A program made the position numbers and the translations under genes. From Gammaproteobacteria bacterium (lineage in GTDB: Bacteria > Pseudomonadota > Gammaproteobacteria > GCA-001735895), in assembly GCA_030066085.1 (NCBI GenBank), contig JASJCI010000006.1:1-64000 (forward strand): a stretch of 64,000 nucleotides of DNA. Direction: 5' to 3'. Below the pieces are notes generated by a model. The model was not told where the DNA came from. It saw nothing but the letters and a program-made list of their open reading frames with translations, and searched no databases. Below, one piece after another: positions 41,773-50,259 of this stretch (the stretch's first letter is position 1; every line of letters begins with the position of its first letter).

Positions 41773-43545
41773 ATGGCTGATTCCAGGAAAAAATTCGGAC
41801 TGATGTCGCGCAAGGTAATTCTCGGCACGACGCTCGGCGCCGCGCTGTTTTTTATGATCGTCGGTGTCATCTTCTGGGGCGGTTTCAACACCGCGATGGA
41901 AGCCACCAATACAATGGAGTTCTGCATCTCCTGCCACGAAATGGAGGAAAACGTTTACCGCGAATACACCACCACGGTGCACTATTCGAACCGCAGCGGC
42001 GTGCAGGCGACCTGCTCCGATTGCCACGTACCCGATCCCTGGGTGCACAAGGTGGTGCGCAAGGTGCGTGCCACTAACGAGCTTTATCACAAGGCATTGG
42101 GTTCGATCGATACGCCGGAAAAATTCGACGCAAAAAGACTCAAGATGGCAAAAAACGTCTGGAGTGCAATGAAGGCGACCGACTCGCGCGAATGCCGCAA
42201 CTGCCACGATTTCGCCTCGATGAACCCGGAAAATCAGAAAAAGCGCGCGCGCAAACAGCACATCCTCGGCATGGAGCAGGGAAATACCTGTATCGACTGC
42301 CACAAGGGCGTTGCGCACAAAAAGGTACACGACCAGCTGTCCGAGGAAGAGTTGACCGCGATGGAGCAGCCGCGCGAGGCAGACAAGCGCCCGATGCCAC
42401 CGCAGTGGCAGGCCTGGATCGACGGCGACGGCCAGGCTGCGAGCGAAGTAGCCGCGGTCAGCACTGATCCCGAACCCGCACCCGTATCCGAACCAGCTCC
42501 CGCACCCGAATCCACGCTGGCCGAGCCGGAGACGACCCGGGTTGCGGCAGCCACGACACCCGCCGCAAGTGGCGGCGGTGCCGACATCGACTGGACGGCG
42601 ATCGCAGCGCGCGAAGTTGTGCTGTTCTACCCGGGGCAGGCCTCGATGGAGTGGGCGCTGAAAGGCTCCGACCACGGCGGCAAACGCGCCTTCACCAAGG
42701 GCGATCGCTGCTTCGACTGCCACGAGGAAGAGGAGGCCGACATCGGTGAAATCGTCATCACCGGCGAGAACGCCGAGGAAATGCCGATCCCGGGCAAGCG
42801 CGGCAGCTTCCCGGTGCAGATTCGCGCGGCCCACGACGCCGAGTATCTGTACCTGCAGTTTCAATGGGACGACACCGAACACGTGCCGCTGGAATTCGTC
42901 GACGGCGGCAAGATGGACCCGGATAACCCGGCCAAGCTCGCCATCATGCTGGCCGGGGACATCGAGGACAACCCGCCGGTCGAGTACGCCGAGCGCGCCG
43001 GCTGCTGGCAAACCTGCCATCACGACCTGAACTACATGCCGCATCAGCCCGAAGACAGCACCTTCGCCGGTGACCTGGCCGCACGCCTCGACGCGAACCT
43101 CGGTTTCACCAAGTACCTCAAGGAAAGCCGCAGCGAAATCGAGATCGACGGCAAGGACGGCAAAATGCGCGGTGGCTGGGACAAGCTGAAGAGCGAGGCG
43201 GAAATCGCGGCCGCGCTCGACGCCGGATCCTTCATGGACCTGCTGCGCTACCAGGCCGGTACGGGCGAATCGGAGGACGGTCATGTACTCGACCAGCGCG
43301 TCATGAGCGGCGGCCAGGGCGTGAGTTTCAGCGGCGGTCTCGCCGATGGCGTGTGGACGATCGAAATGGTGCGCCGGCTGCAATCGGATCACCCCGGCGA
43401 CGTCAGCCTGGATCCGGCCAACCTCTACAACATCGGTTTCGCGATTCATGACGATTATTCCAGCAGCCGTTTTCACCACGTTTCGCTGGGCCTGAAACTC
43501 GGTTTCGACAACGACGAAGCCGAAATCAACGCCATCGGGCAGTGA
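41773..43545 (+). CDS. NapC/NirT tetrahaem quinol dehydrogenase fused to an ethylbenzene-dehydrogenase-type haem domain
   Basis: The 590-residue protein is anchored by one helix (about 15-36) and mostly periplasmic. Four c-haem motifs form a NapC/NirT domain: CISCH (51-55), CSDCH (81-85), CRNCH (141-145) and CIDCH (173-177). A Pro/Ala/Glu linker (about 215-275) leads to a cytochrome c-552/DMSO-reductase-like haem domain with CFDCH (313-317) and an atypical C411-x3-C415-H416. It would draw electrons from quinol for NirS or the cupredoxin. ATG 41773 is chosen over GTG 41761 because AGGTGG lies 8 bases upstream of it. Confidence 0.88.
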   Translation: MADSRKKFGLMSRKVILGTTLGAALFFMIVGVIFWGGFNTAMEATNTMEFCISCHEMEENVYREYTTTVHYSNRSGVQATCSDCHVPDPWVHKVVRKVRATNELYHKALGSIDTPEKFDAKRLKMAKNVWSAMKATDSRECRNCHDFASMNPENQKKRARKQHILGMEQGNTCIDCHKGVAHKKVHDQLSEEELTAMEQPREADKRPMPPQWQAWIDGDGQAASEVAAVSTDPEPAPVSEPAPAPESTLAEPETTRVAAATTPAASGGGADIDWTAIAAREVVLFYPGQASMEWALKGSDHGGKRAFTKGDRCFDCHEEEEADIGEIVITGENAEEMPIPGKRGSFPVQIRAAHDAEYLYLQFQWDDTEHVPLEFVDGGKMDPDNPAKLAIMLAGDIEDNPPVEYAERAGCWQTCHHDLNYMPHQPEDSTFAGDLAARLDANLGFTKYLKESRSEIEIDGKDGKMRGGWDKLKSEAEIAAALDAGSFMDLLRYQAGTGESEDGHVLDQRVMSGGQGVSFSGGLADGVWTIEMVRRLQSDHPGDVSLDPANLYNIGFAIHDDYSSSRFHHVSLGLKLGFDNDEAEINAIGQ

Positions 43546-43553
43546 GCCAGACC

Positions 43554-43880
43554 ATGTTTGCCAGACGTATCGCTGCCACCGTCCTGTTACTGTGCGCGAG
43601 TGGATACGCCGGTGCCGGCGAAGACGGGCCACTGGTCGTGATCCAGGACTACCAGTTCATTCCGCAGCACATCGAGGTCAAGAAAGGTGACACCGTGGTC
43701 TGGGAAAATCGTGAAAAACGCCAGTATCACAGCGTCTGGTTCGAGTCGCTCGGCGAGGAAGCGCCCGACTACTTTTTCCCCGAGGAAACCTGGGAGCGAA
43801 CCTTCGATACCGTCGGCACCTTCGACTATCGCTGCGGACCGCACCCCGAAATGACCGGCACGGTTACGGTCGTCGAGTAG
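43554..43880 (+). CDS. Exported cupredoxin (plastocyanin/azurin-like blue copper protein)
   Basis: The 108-residue protein has a signal peptide ending near residue 21, and a single type 1 copper site is visible: H59 in RQYHSVWF, then C94, H97 and M100 in CGPHPEM. Its position between the NapC fusion and NirN suggests it shuttles electrons to NirS, as azurin or pseudoazurin do elsewhere. A GTG at 43542 would overlap the previous gene, and ATG 43554 gives a cleaner signal peptide. Confidence 0.92.
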   Translation: MFARRIAATVLLLCASGYAGAGEDGPLVVIQDYQFIPQHIEVKKGDTVVWENREKRQYHSVWFESLGEEAPDYFFPEETWERTFDTVGTFDYRCGPHPEMTGTVTVVE

Positions 43881-43894
43881 GCGGGCGGCTCGCG

Positions 43895-45457
43895 ATGTAC
43901 AGGCTCTTCATCGCCGTGCTACTGGTGTCGGCCATGCTGTCGCCGTCGCTGGACGCGGCGACGGCAGTCAACGCGGAAGCGCTTTACCTGCAGCACTGCG
44001 CCGCCTGCCATCACCCGCAGCGTCTCGGCGGCATGGGACCGGCGTTACTGCCGGGCAACCTCAAGCGCCTGCGCAAACCCGCTGCCATCGACGTGATCGG
44101 CAATGGCCGGGTCGCGACCCAGATGCCCGCCTTCGACCAGCAGCTCGACGCAGCCGAGATCGCCGCACTGGCCGACTATATCTACACCAGGCCCACGACT
44201 GCGATCGACTGGACCGAGACCGACATGCTCGCCAGCCACATCGCGCACAACAACCCGGCAAACCTGTCCGCCCGTCCCGTTTTCGAGGTGGCCGACCCGA
44301 TGAACCTGTTTCTCGTGGTCGAGCTCGGCGATCACCACGTCACCCTGCTCGACGGCGACCGGCTGGAACCAATCCACCGCTTCCGCTCGCGCTTCGCGCT
44401 GCACGGCGGGCCCAAATATGCCGCCGGCGGACGCTTCGTCTACTTCGCCTCGCGCGACGGCTGGATCAGTAAATACGATATCTACAACCTGAAACTGGTC
44501 GCCGAAATTCGTGCCGGCATCAACACGCGCAACCTCGCGGTCTCGCACGACGGCCGTTACGTGATGGTCGCGAATTACCTGCCGCACACGCTGGTTCTGC
44601 TCGACGCGAGCGATCTGAAACCGTTGCGCATCCTGCCGGTGACCGACGCCGCCGGTAACAGCTCGCGCGTCTCCGCGGTATATACCGCGGCCCCTCGCGA
44701 CAGTTTCATCGCCGCGCTGAAAGACATACCTGAAGTCTGGCAAATCTCCTACGCCGACAATCCGCCGCCCGGTTTTTCCGGCTGGGTGCACGATTACAAT
44801 CCCGAATCCGGCGATGCCGACACCGGCGACCGTTTTCCGCTGCGACGTATCGCGGTGGACGACTACCTCGACGATTTCTTTTTCGACCAGGAGTACGTAT
44901 CGATCATCGGCGCATCGCGCGAAGGCAAGGGACAGGTGGTCGATCTCGACCTGGGTCGCGTGGTGGTACCCGACCTCGCCCTGCCCGGCATGCCGCACCT
45001 CGGCTCCGGCATCACCTGGGAATACGAGGGGCGTACCGTGCTGGCCACGCCGAACCTGCGCGCCGGCAAGGTCAGCGTCATCGACATGGAATCCTGGCAA
45101 AACGTACGCGATATCGAAACCCTGGGACCGGGTTTTTTCATGCGCAGCCACGAAAACACGCCTTACGCCTGGGTCGACGTGTTCTTCGGCCCGAATCGCG
45201 ACGCCGTGCACGTGATCGACAAGCGCAGTCTCGAAATCGTCAGAACCCTGCGGCCGGCACCGGGTAAAACCGCGGCCCATGTCGAGTTCACCCGCGACGG
45301 TCGTTACGCGCTGCTCAGCATCTGGGACGAGGACGGCGCGCTGGTGGTCTACGATGCCGCTTCGCTGGAGGAGGTCAAACGCCTGCCGATGAACAAGCCT
45401 TCGGGCAAGTACAATGTTTACAACAAGCTCAATCTCTCGGCGGGCACCAGCCACTGA
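43895..45457 (+). CDS. nirN: NirN-like cytochrome c/d1 protein
   Basis: The 520-residue periplasmic protein has a signal peptide, a c-haem CAACH (35-39) and a d1-type propeller. NirN rather than NirS is indicated by RVSAVYTAAPRDSFIAALKD and DYLDDFFFDQEY, where NirS has its catalytic His residues, and by PSGKYNVYN at the end. NirN oxidises the d1 precursor and passes haem d1 to NirS. Other d1 synthesis genes (nirF, nirD/L/G/H, nirJ, nirE) are not in the window. Confidence 0.88.
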   Translation: MYRLFIAVLLVSAMLSPSLDAATAVNAEALYLQHCAACHHPQRLGGMGPALLPGNLKRLRKPAAIDVIGNGRVATQMPAFDQQLDAAEIAALADYIYTRPTTAIDWTETDMLASHIAHNNPANLSARPVFEVADPMNLFLVVELGDHHVTLLDGDRLEPIHRFRSRFALHGGPKYAAGGRFVYFASRDGWISKYDIYNLKLVAEIRAGINTRNLAVSHDGRYVMVANYLPHTLVLLDASDLKPLRILPVTDAAGNSSRVSAVYTAAPRDSFIAALKDIPEVWQISYADNPPPGFSGWVHDYNPESGDADTGDRFPLRRIAVDDYLDDFFFDQEYVSIIGASREGKGQVVDLDLGRVVVPDLALPGMPHLGSGITWEYEGRTVLATPNLRAGKVSVIDMESWQNVRDIETLGPGFFMRSHENTPYAWVDVFFGPNRDAVHVIDKRSLEIVRTLRPAPGKTAAHVEFTRDGRYALLSIWDEDGALVVYDAASLEEVKRLPMNKPSGKYNVYNKLNLSAGTSH

Positions 45458-45470
45458 CGACGGCAATGCG

Positions 45471-45917
45471 ATGACGACGATCGACCAGCTGATTCCCTAC
45501 ATGCCCCCCTTCCAGGCGGTGCTGAACGCGATTGCCACCGCGCTGCTCGGCGCCGGCTGGGTATTCATCCGCCAGCGGCGCAAGCGCGCGCATCGCAACG
45601 CGATGATACTAACCCTGGCCGTATCGCTGGTTTTCCTGATTTCCTACACGACCTATCACATGAAGGTGGGATACATGCCGTTCGCCGGCCAGGGCTGGAT
45701 CCGGCCGATTTACTTTACCCTGCTGTTTTCCCACATCGTGCTGGCCGCTGTCATCGTGCCGCTGGTGCTGGGCACGGTCTGGTTCGCCGCGCGCGGAAAT
45801 TTTCTGCGGCATCCCCAGGTCGCGCGCTGGACCCTGCCGATCTGGATGTATGTTTCACTGACCGGCGTGGTCGTCTACCTGCTCGCCTTCCACGTTTACC
45901 GCCCGCCCGGACTGTGA
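45471..45917 (+). CDS. DUF420 family membrane protein
   Basis: The 148-residue protein has four membrane helices. Conserved-looking histidines lie at helix ends: TTYHMKVGY, LLFSHIVLAA and LLAFHVYRPPG. DUF420 proteins often accompany haem-copper oxidase and copper-assembly genes, so a role in metal or haem handling for the cupredoxin/NirS module is possible. Its ATG lies 13 bases after nirN and its stop overlaps the next gene by one base. Confidence 0.85.
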   Translation: MTTIDQLIPYMPPFQAVLNAIATALLGAGWVFIRQRRKRAHRNAMILTLAVSLVFLISYTTYHMKVGYMPFAGQGWIRPIYFTLLFSHIVLAAVIVPLVLGTVWFAARGNFLRHPQVARWTLPIWMYVSLTGVVVYLLAFHVYRPPGL

Positions 45918-46099
45918 TGGAACTTGTCTACTACACGGCGGCAGGCATCGGGCTCTACTTTTTGTCCGACTGGATACTGCAACGCATCGAAATCTGGCGC
46001 GGCGAAGTATTCGAGCAGCGCACGCTGGTATTTTTCGGCATCATCAGCGTTTTGGCAGTGACCAGTTTCCATGCAATCGAATGGCTGGTCGCGCGCTGA
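45917..46099 (+). CDS. Small two-helix membrane protein
   Basis: The 60-residue protein has two hydrophobic helices (about 4-21 and 37-57) around a short basic/acidic loop (RIEIWRGEVFEQR). The ATG overlaps the DUF420 stop (TGATG), strongly suggesting a real, coupled gene. The final helix carries a His (SFHAIEWLVAR) that could be a ligand. It is the last gene of the nir-type operon. I do not recognise a family. Confidence 0.72.
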   Translation: MELVYYTAAGIGLYFLSDWILQRIEIWRGEVFEQRTLVFFGIISVLAVTSFHAIEWLVAR

Positions 46100-46175
46100 C
46101 GCGGGGCGGTCCCGTTACAGATTGGCCGTCGCGGCGCTTTCGCTCAGCCGAAACCGCCAATGCCCATGGTTGAGA

Positions 46176-47108
46176 TCAGTCGGTCAAGAACTGCCGCGCG
46201 CGTTCGCGCAGGGTTTCGTTGACGAAGTGGCCCGTGGCCGGCAGGATTTCGAAACGCAGACCCGGGATTGCCGCGGCCTCGATCCGACTAACCGCATCGG
46301 CCCAGTTCCGTGCGCGTTCGCTGCGGGTTGCACCCTGCAAATCAACCAGGTCGTAACGCTGCCCGCCGCGCGTGGTCGCGCGCGTAAAGGCACCCCCCGC
46401 TGCATCGCTTTCTCCCACCAGCAATAACAGCGGAACGGCAGCAAACGCTTCGCCATCGAACCCGAGATCGGCGGGCAGGCTGTCGCCGCGCACGCCGAGC
46501 GGATAAGGCAGGTCAGGATCTGGAAAAGTGTACCAGCCGGTGCCGGCCGCTACCGCCCGTTCGACCCTCCCGGGATGCAGCATCGCGTAGCGGTGCACGA
46601 ACTCGCCACCGCCCGCGAAACCGAACAGCAACAGGCGCTCGGTGCCAATTTGCGGCAGCAGCTCGCCGACCAGGTCGACCAGTTGGTGCAGGCGCAGGTC
46701 GGCGCGCAGCGCCCCGTCCAGGTTCAGGCGCTGGTAATCGTCGTCGAAGCGGCTCTCGTCGAACTGCGGCGTCAGCACGACCCAGTTGTTGCGTTCCGCC
46801 AGTCCTGCCCAGCGCATGCCGCTCAGGCGCGCGATACGTTCGCCGTCATAACTCTCGAGCCTGCCGTTTTCGCCGTGCACGGCAACCAGGATGCGGCTAT
46901 TGGCCGGATCGTCGAGTACCGCCTGCGGCACGTAGAGGTAAAACAGCTGGCCGTCGATGTAGCGCAAACCGTTGTTACCGGCCCGCAGCTCGGGCCGATA
47001 GGCCGGATCGTCGATCGAGTCGTAGGTAGGTACGTAAGCGCAGCCGGCAAGCAGCGCGACCCATAGCAGCCAGCATGCCGACCAGCGAGGAAGTGTTTTC
47101 GTTGGCAT
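46176..47108 (-). CDS. Alpha/beta-hydrolase-fold lipoprotein lacking the nucleophile Ser
   Basis: The 310-residue protein has a lipobox at LLAGC, so it should be membrane-tethered. The fold resembles PHB-depolymerase/esterase proteins: ILVAVHGENGR, NNWVVLTPQFDE, LLLVGESDAAGG (acid) and ATGHFV (His). The nucleophile elbow reads LFGFAGGGEF, with Ala (codon GCG) in place of Ser. Hydrolysis is thus doubtful, and it may bind a ligand instead. An in-frame ATG at 47120 is an alternative start. Confidence 0.78.
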   Translation of the reverse strand: MPTKTLPRWSACWLLWVALLAGCAYVPTYDSIDDPAYRPELRAGNNGLRYIDGQLFYLYVPQAVLDDPANSRILVAVHGENGRLESYDGERIARLSGMRWAGLAERNNWVVLTPQFDESRFDDDYQRLNLDGALRADLRLHQLVDLVGELLPQIGTERLLLFGFAGGGEFVHRYAMLHPGRVERAVAAGTGWYTFPDPDLPYPLGVRGDSLPADLGFDGEAFAAVPLLLLVGESDAAGGAFTRATTRGGQRYDLVDLQGATRSERARNWADAVSRIEAAAIPGLRFEILPATGHFVNETLRERARQFLTD

Positions 47109-47328
47109 AGCGCAATCCATTCAGAGCAGCTCGCTTTTACCATGATGCCCGGCACGGCACCAGCAGCAATCCTCCGAACGGTCGGGTCGCACCGACCAAA
47201 AGCTGCTAGCATGCGCGCAGGGTCGCGGACAGACCGCTTAGTCTCGCCTTGCCCGCAAGCCGGCTTGACCTGCCGAGTGGCTACTGGCGGTACGCATACG
47301 ACCATCAGCCTGTCAAAGGAGCCGCTTC

Positions 47329-48435
47329 ATGCGCATCAGCGAAATTCACGTCTACCAGAAGAACCTGCCGGTCGTCGACGGCCCCTATACCATGTCGACG
47401 ATGACCCTGCACGCGATCGACACGACCATCGTCAAGCTGGTCAGCGACAGCGGGCTCGTCGGCTGGGGCGAGGTTGCGCCGCTCGGCCCGCTGTACCAGC
47501 CGCAGCACGCGCTCGGCGCGCGCGCGGCGATCGCCGAGATGGCGCCGGCGCTGATCGGTGAATCCTGCCTTGCGCCGCTGTTGTTCTGCCGGCGCATGGA
47601 CCAGCTGCTCAACGGTCACCGGTATGCCAAGGCGGCACTCGAAATCGGCATCATGGACCTGCTCGGCAAATACCATGGCGTGCGCGTCTGCGACCTGATC
47701 GGCGGCGCCGGGCGCGAGCGCCTGCCCGGTTACTATGCCACCGGTATCGGTGACCCCGACGAGATCGCGCGGATCGCGCGCGACAAGGTGGACGAAGGCT
47801 ACCCGCGCATCCAGGTCAAGGCGGGCGGGCGCGACGTCGCGATCGATATCGCCGTGGTGCGCAGGGTTTTCGAGACCATCGGCAACGAGGCGCAGCTGAT
47901 CGTCGATCCCAACCGCGGCATGACCGGCGCGCAGGCGATTCAGCTCAGTCTCGCCTGCCGCGACATACCGTTTGCGCTCGAACAACCCTGCATGACCCTG
48001 GACGAAATCATTACGATCAGGCCGCAGATCGCGCACCCCCTGCTGCTCGACGAGAGCGTCGACAGCCTCGGCGAGGTGCTGCGAGCGATCTCGCTCGACG
48101 CCTGCAACGGTTTCGGTCTCAAGCTCACGCGCATGGGCGGCATCAACGCGATGGCAACGATCCGCGACGTCTGCGCGGCACGCTCGCTGCCGCACACCTG
48201 CGAGGATACCTGGGGTGGCGACATCGTGTTCGCGGCGGTGCTGCAGGTCGCCGCAACGGTCGAACCGCGCATGCTGGAAGCGGTGTGGACCTGCGGCAGC
48301 TATATCGAGGAAAACTACGATCCGCTAAACGGCATCGTCGTCGACCGGGGACACTTCGACCTGCCGCGCGGGCCCGGGCTCGGCATCGAACCCGATGCAG
48401 CACGCATCGGCGAGCTGGTCGCATCCTACGCCTGA
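47329..48435 (+). CDS. Enolase-superfamily (mandelate racemase/muconate lactonising) protein
   Basis: The 368-residue enzyme abstracts the alpha proton of a carboxylate with Mg2+. Motifs: capping domain to WGEVAPLGPLYQP, base lysine in YPRIQVKAGG, metal ligands in LIVDPNRG, FALEQPCM and LLLDESV, and a second lysine in GLKLTRMGG. The pair of Lys bases and wording suggest the hydroxyproline epimerase/dehydratase or dipeptide-epimerase side of the family, but the substrate is unassigned. AAGGAG sits 8 bases before the ATG. Confidence 0.85.
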   Translation: MRISEIHVYQKNLPVVDGPYTMSTMTLHAIDTTIVKLVSDSGLVGWGEVAPLGPLYQPQHALGARAAIAEMAPALIGESCLAPLLFCRRMDQLLNGHRYAKAALEIGIMDLLGKYHGVRVCDLIGGAGRERLPGYYATGIGDPDEIARIARDKVDEGYPRIQVKAGGRDVAIDIAVVRRVFETIGNEAQLIVDPNRGMTGAQAIQLSLACRDIPFALEQPCMTLDEIITIRPQIAHPLLLDESVDSLGEVLRAISLDACNGFGLKLTRMGGINAMATIRDVCAARSLPHTCEDTWGGDIVFAAVLQVAATVEPRMLEAVWTCGSYIEENYDPLNGIVVDRGHFDLPRGPGLGIEPDAARIGELVASYA

Positions 48436-48469
48436 AGCCGCGCCTGCCGTCGGGGCGGCGACTTAGCCG

Positions 48470-49330
48470 TCAGGGAGCAACGCTGAGCGAATTCATGCGG
48501 ATCCCCATGGGTCCGCGCGCGAGGTAAAACTGCAGGGTCTGGCCGTCGCGATCCACCTCGACCGCGACGGTGTCGCCGACGTTGCCACCGGCGGTCGCCT
48601 CGCGCAGCTCGAACCAGTTATAGATCCGCTGGTTGTCGTAGCGCAGGATATGATCACCCGCCTCGATACCCGCCTGCCCGGCGGGCGCACTGGCCAGCAC
48701 GCTGGTTACCGCGACGCGGTTGGACTGGCCCGAGGCATAGAGGTAGGCATCGTAACCCTGTTCACCGAGACGCTGCTTGAGCGCGGCTTCGCGCTCCCCG
48801 ATCTCGTCGAGCGCGGCGCGGTACTGGTCGCGGTCCCATTGCTCGCGCAGCGACTGGTCGCGCAGGTACAGGCGCTCCATTTCGATCTGTTCGTAGAAAA
48901 CCCGCAGCTCGCCGGCGAGCGTGTCATCCATGCCGCTGTCGATCAGGGCCTGGGTGTCGAACCAGCCCGCCTCGCGAGGATCACCGTCCGCCTGCGCGGG
49001 ATCATCGGTCGCCGCCGCAATATCGTTCGTGCGCGCCTCCCCGCCCGCGTCGCGCTGTAACGCTTCGACCTGGCGACCGAGCTCCAGCAGCCTGCGCTCC
49101 AGCGCGCGCCGCGCGCGAATCTCGTCCTCGAGCATCCGCCTCATGGTATCGATGTCCCCGGTATCCAGGGTCCCCGGCGCGGTCGCATTGGCCGCGTCGA
49201 ACGCATTGTCGAGCGGTGCCGGGGCGGTTGCGCCAGGCGCCGGCCTGTCGCCGCCGTCGCGCGTCGCGTAAATGCCTGACGTGATGCCGACGGCGAGCGC
49301 CAGGCCGATCAGAATGAGTTGCCTTGACAT
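48470..49330 (-). CDS. Membrane-anchored PDZ-domain protein
   Basis: The 286-residue protein has an N-terminal signal anchor (MSRQLILIGLALAVGITSGIY), a helical coiled-coil section (about 62-95 and 150-195) and a C-terminal PDZ domain (about 205-275) with ASAPAGQAGIEAGDHILRYDN. There is no protease domain. It may be a periplasmic scaffold or a GspC-like component, but no secretion genes are adjacent. Confidence 0.8.
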   Translation of the reverse strand: MSRQLILIGLALAVGITSGIYATRDGGDRPAPGATAPAPLDNAFDAANATAPGTLDTGDIDTMRRMLEDEIRARRALERRLLELGRQVEALQRDAGGEARTNDIAAATDDPAQADGDPREAGWFDTQALIDSGMDDTLAGELRVFYEQIEMERLYLRDQSLREQWDRDQYRAALDEIGEREAALKQRLGEQGYDAYLYASGQSNRVAVTSVLASAPAGQAGIEAGDHILRYDNQRIYNWFELREATAGGNVGDTVAVEVDRDGQTLQFYLARGPMGIRMNSLSVAP

Positions 49331-49500
49331 GATCGTTACGTGTACCCGTGATGAAGTCCGCGCGTGCTGCGCCGGTAAAACCGCATCGGAAATCGACGTC
49401 CGCGGCGTCGAATATCCCCGATTGCGTCCTTTTCACCGATTTTTCACAACGCCCCGGTATAAATCCTATAACTCGATGAAAGTATGACCCGGGAGGCGAA

Positions 49501-49941
49501 ATGCAATACCCACTCTACCTCGGCACCGCCGCACTGCTCGTGATGAGCCTGCTCTTCCTCGGCACGGCACAGGCAAGTTCCTGGCCCTATACCTACCATG
49601 CGGACGCCCTGCTCGAGCAGGCCAACGGGCAGGCGGCCAGCGATGCCCGTGCATACCTCGAAATCCGTTCCTACCGCCCGGGCGAGGGCCGCATAACGCT
49701 GGTGTTCGCCAACGGCAGTCGATCCTCGGCCGCGCGTTTCAACGCTCGCATCCGCTTCCTGGACGCCAACGGCGAGGTCCTGCGGGAAGAACACTTCGAA
49801 TCGCGCCTGGGTGCGGCGGACACGGACGGCGCCTTCGAGCGCAGGCTGTCACGCGCGCTGCGAGTCGATGACTTCGCACGGGTCGATGCCGAATTCTACC
49901 TGGATGGAAATCGCCCGCTGCAGCGCGCCGGGCTGGAATAA
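49501..49941 (+). CDS. Hypothetical secreted beta-rich protein
   Basis: The 146-residue protein has a signal peptide (cleavage after AQA). The mature part looks like a small beta sandwich (ARAYLEIRSY, RITLVFANGSR, FNARIRFLDANGEVLREEHFE). GGAGG lies 5 bases before the ATG. No family is recognised. The 3' end overlaps a small convergent gene by about 46 bases. Confidence 0.75.
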   Translation: MQYPLYLGTAALLVMSLLFLGTAQASSWPYTYHADALLEQANGQAASDARAYLEIRSYRPGEGRITLVFANGSRSSAARFNARIRFLDANGEVLREEHFESRLGAADTDGAFERRLSRALRVDDFARVDAEFYLDGNRPLQRAGLE

Positions 49942-50204
49942 CCTCGGTCGCCGCCGCCGGCATCGATATCCGTAGCGCTCGACAGGCCCACGTCGAAGCG
50001 ACCACTGCCGCGTCGACGGTGCCGGCTGCCGTGTCGATGAATGCATACCACCACCCGGCTCGACAGCGCCATCACGAACAGCAGGCACAGCAGCGGCATC
50101 GACACGGCGTGCAGCGTGGACGCATGCTCGAGGTCCGAGTAGCGAAAACCGGTCCAGCCGGCCAGCAGAAGCAGGCAAAGAGACCACCACATACCTTTCT
50201 TCAT
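49896..50204 (-). CDS. Possible small two-helix membrane protein
   Basis: The 102-residue frame has two good hydrophobic helices (WWSLCLLLLAGWTGF and MPLLCLLFVMALSS) and then a basic tail (HRHGSRHRRRGSGR). The tail overlaps the convergent upstream gene, and the SD is weak. The first 55 residues look like a real protein; the tail may be out-of-frame readthrough or a genuine extension. Confidence 0.45.
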   Translation of the reverse strand: MKKGMWWSLCLLLLAGWTGFRYSDLEHASTLHAVSMPLLCLLFVMALSSRVVVCIHRHGSRHRRRGSGRFDVGLSSATDIDAGGGDRGYSSPARCSGRFPSR

Positions 50205-50259
50205 GACAGCCAGACAGGCCAATGCGAACCGTCGGCCACGGTCCGCTCTCCGATCCGCG

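Noticed and set aside
43542-43553. GTG 43542 as start of the cupredoxin
   Set aside because: It overlaps the previous stop without SD support; ATG 43554 gives a normal signal peptide.
41617-43632. 671-codon frame opposite the NapC fusion gene
   Set aside because: The plus strand carries five CXXCH motifs in frame with a proper start. The antisense frame has no recognisable domain.
46100-46175. Possible terminator between the nir-type cluster and the convergent lipoprotein gene
   Set aside because: Only weak imperfect stems and no T tract were found.
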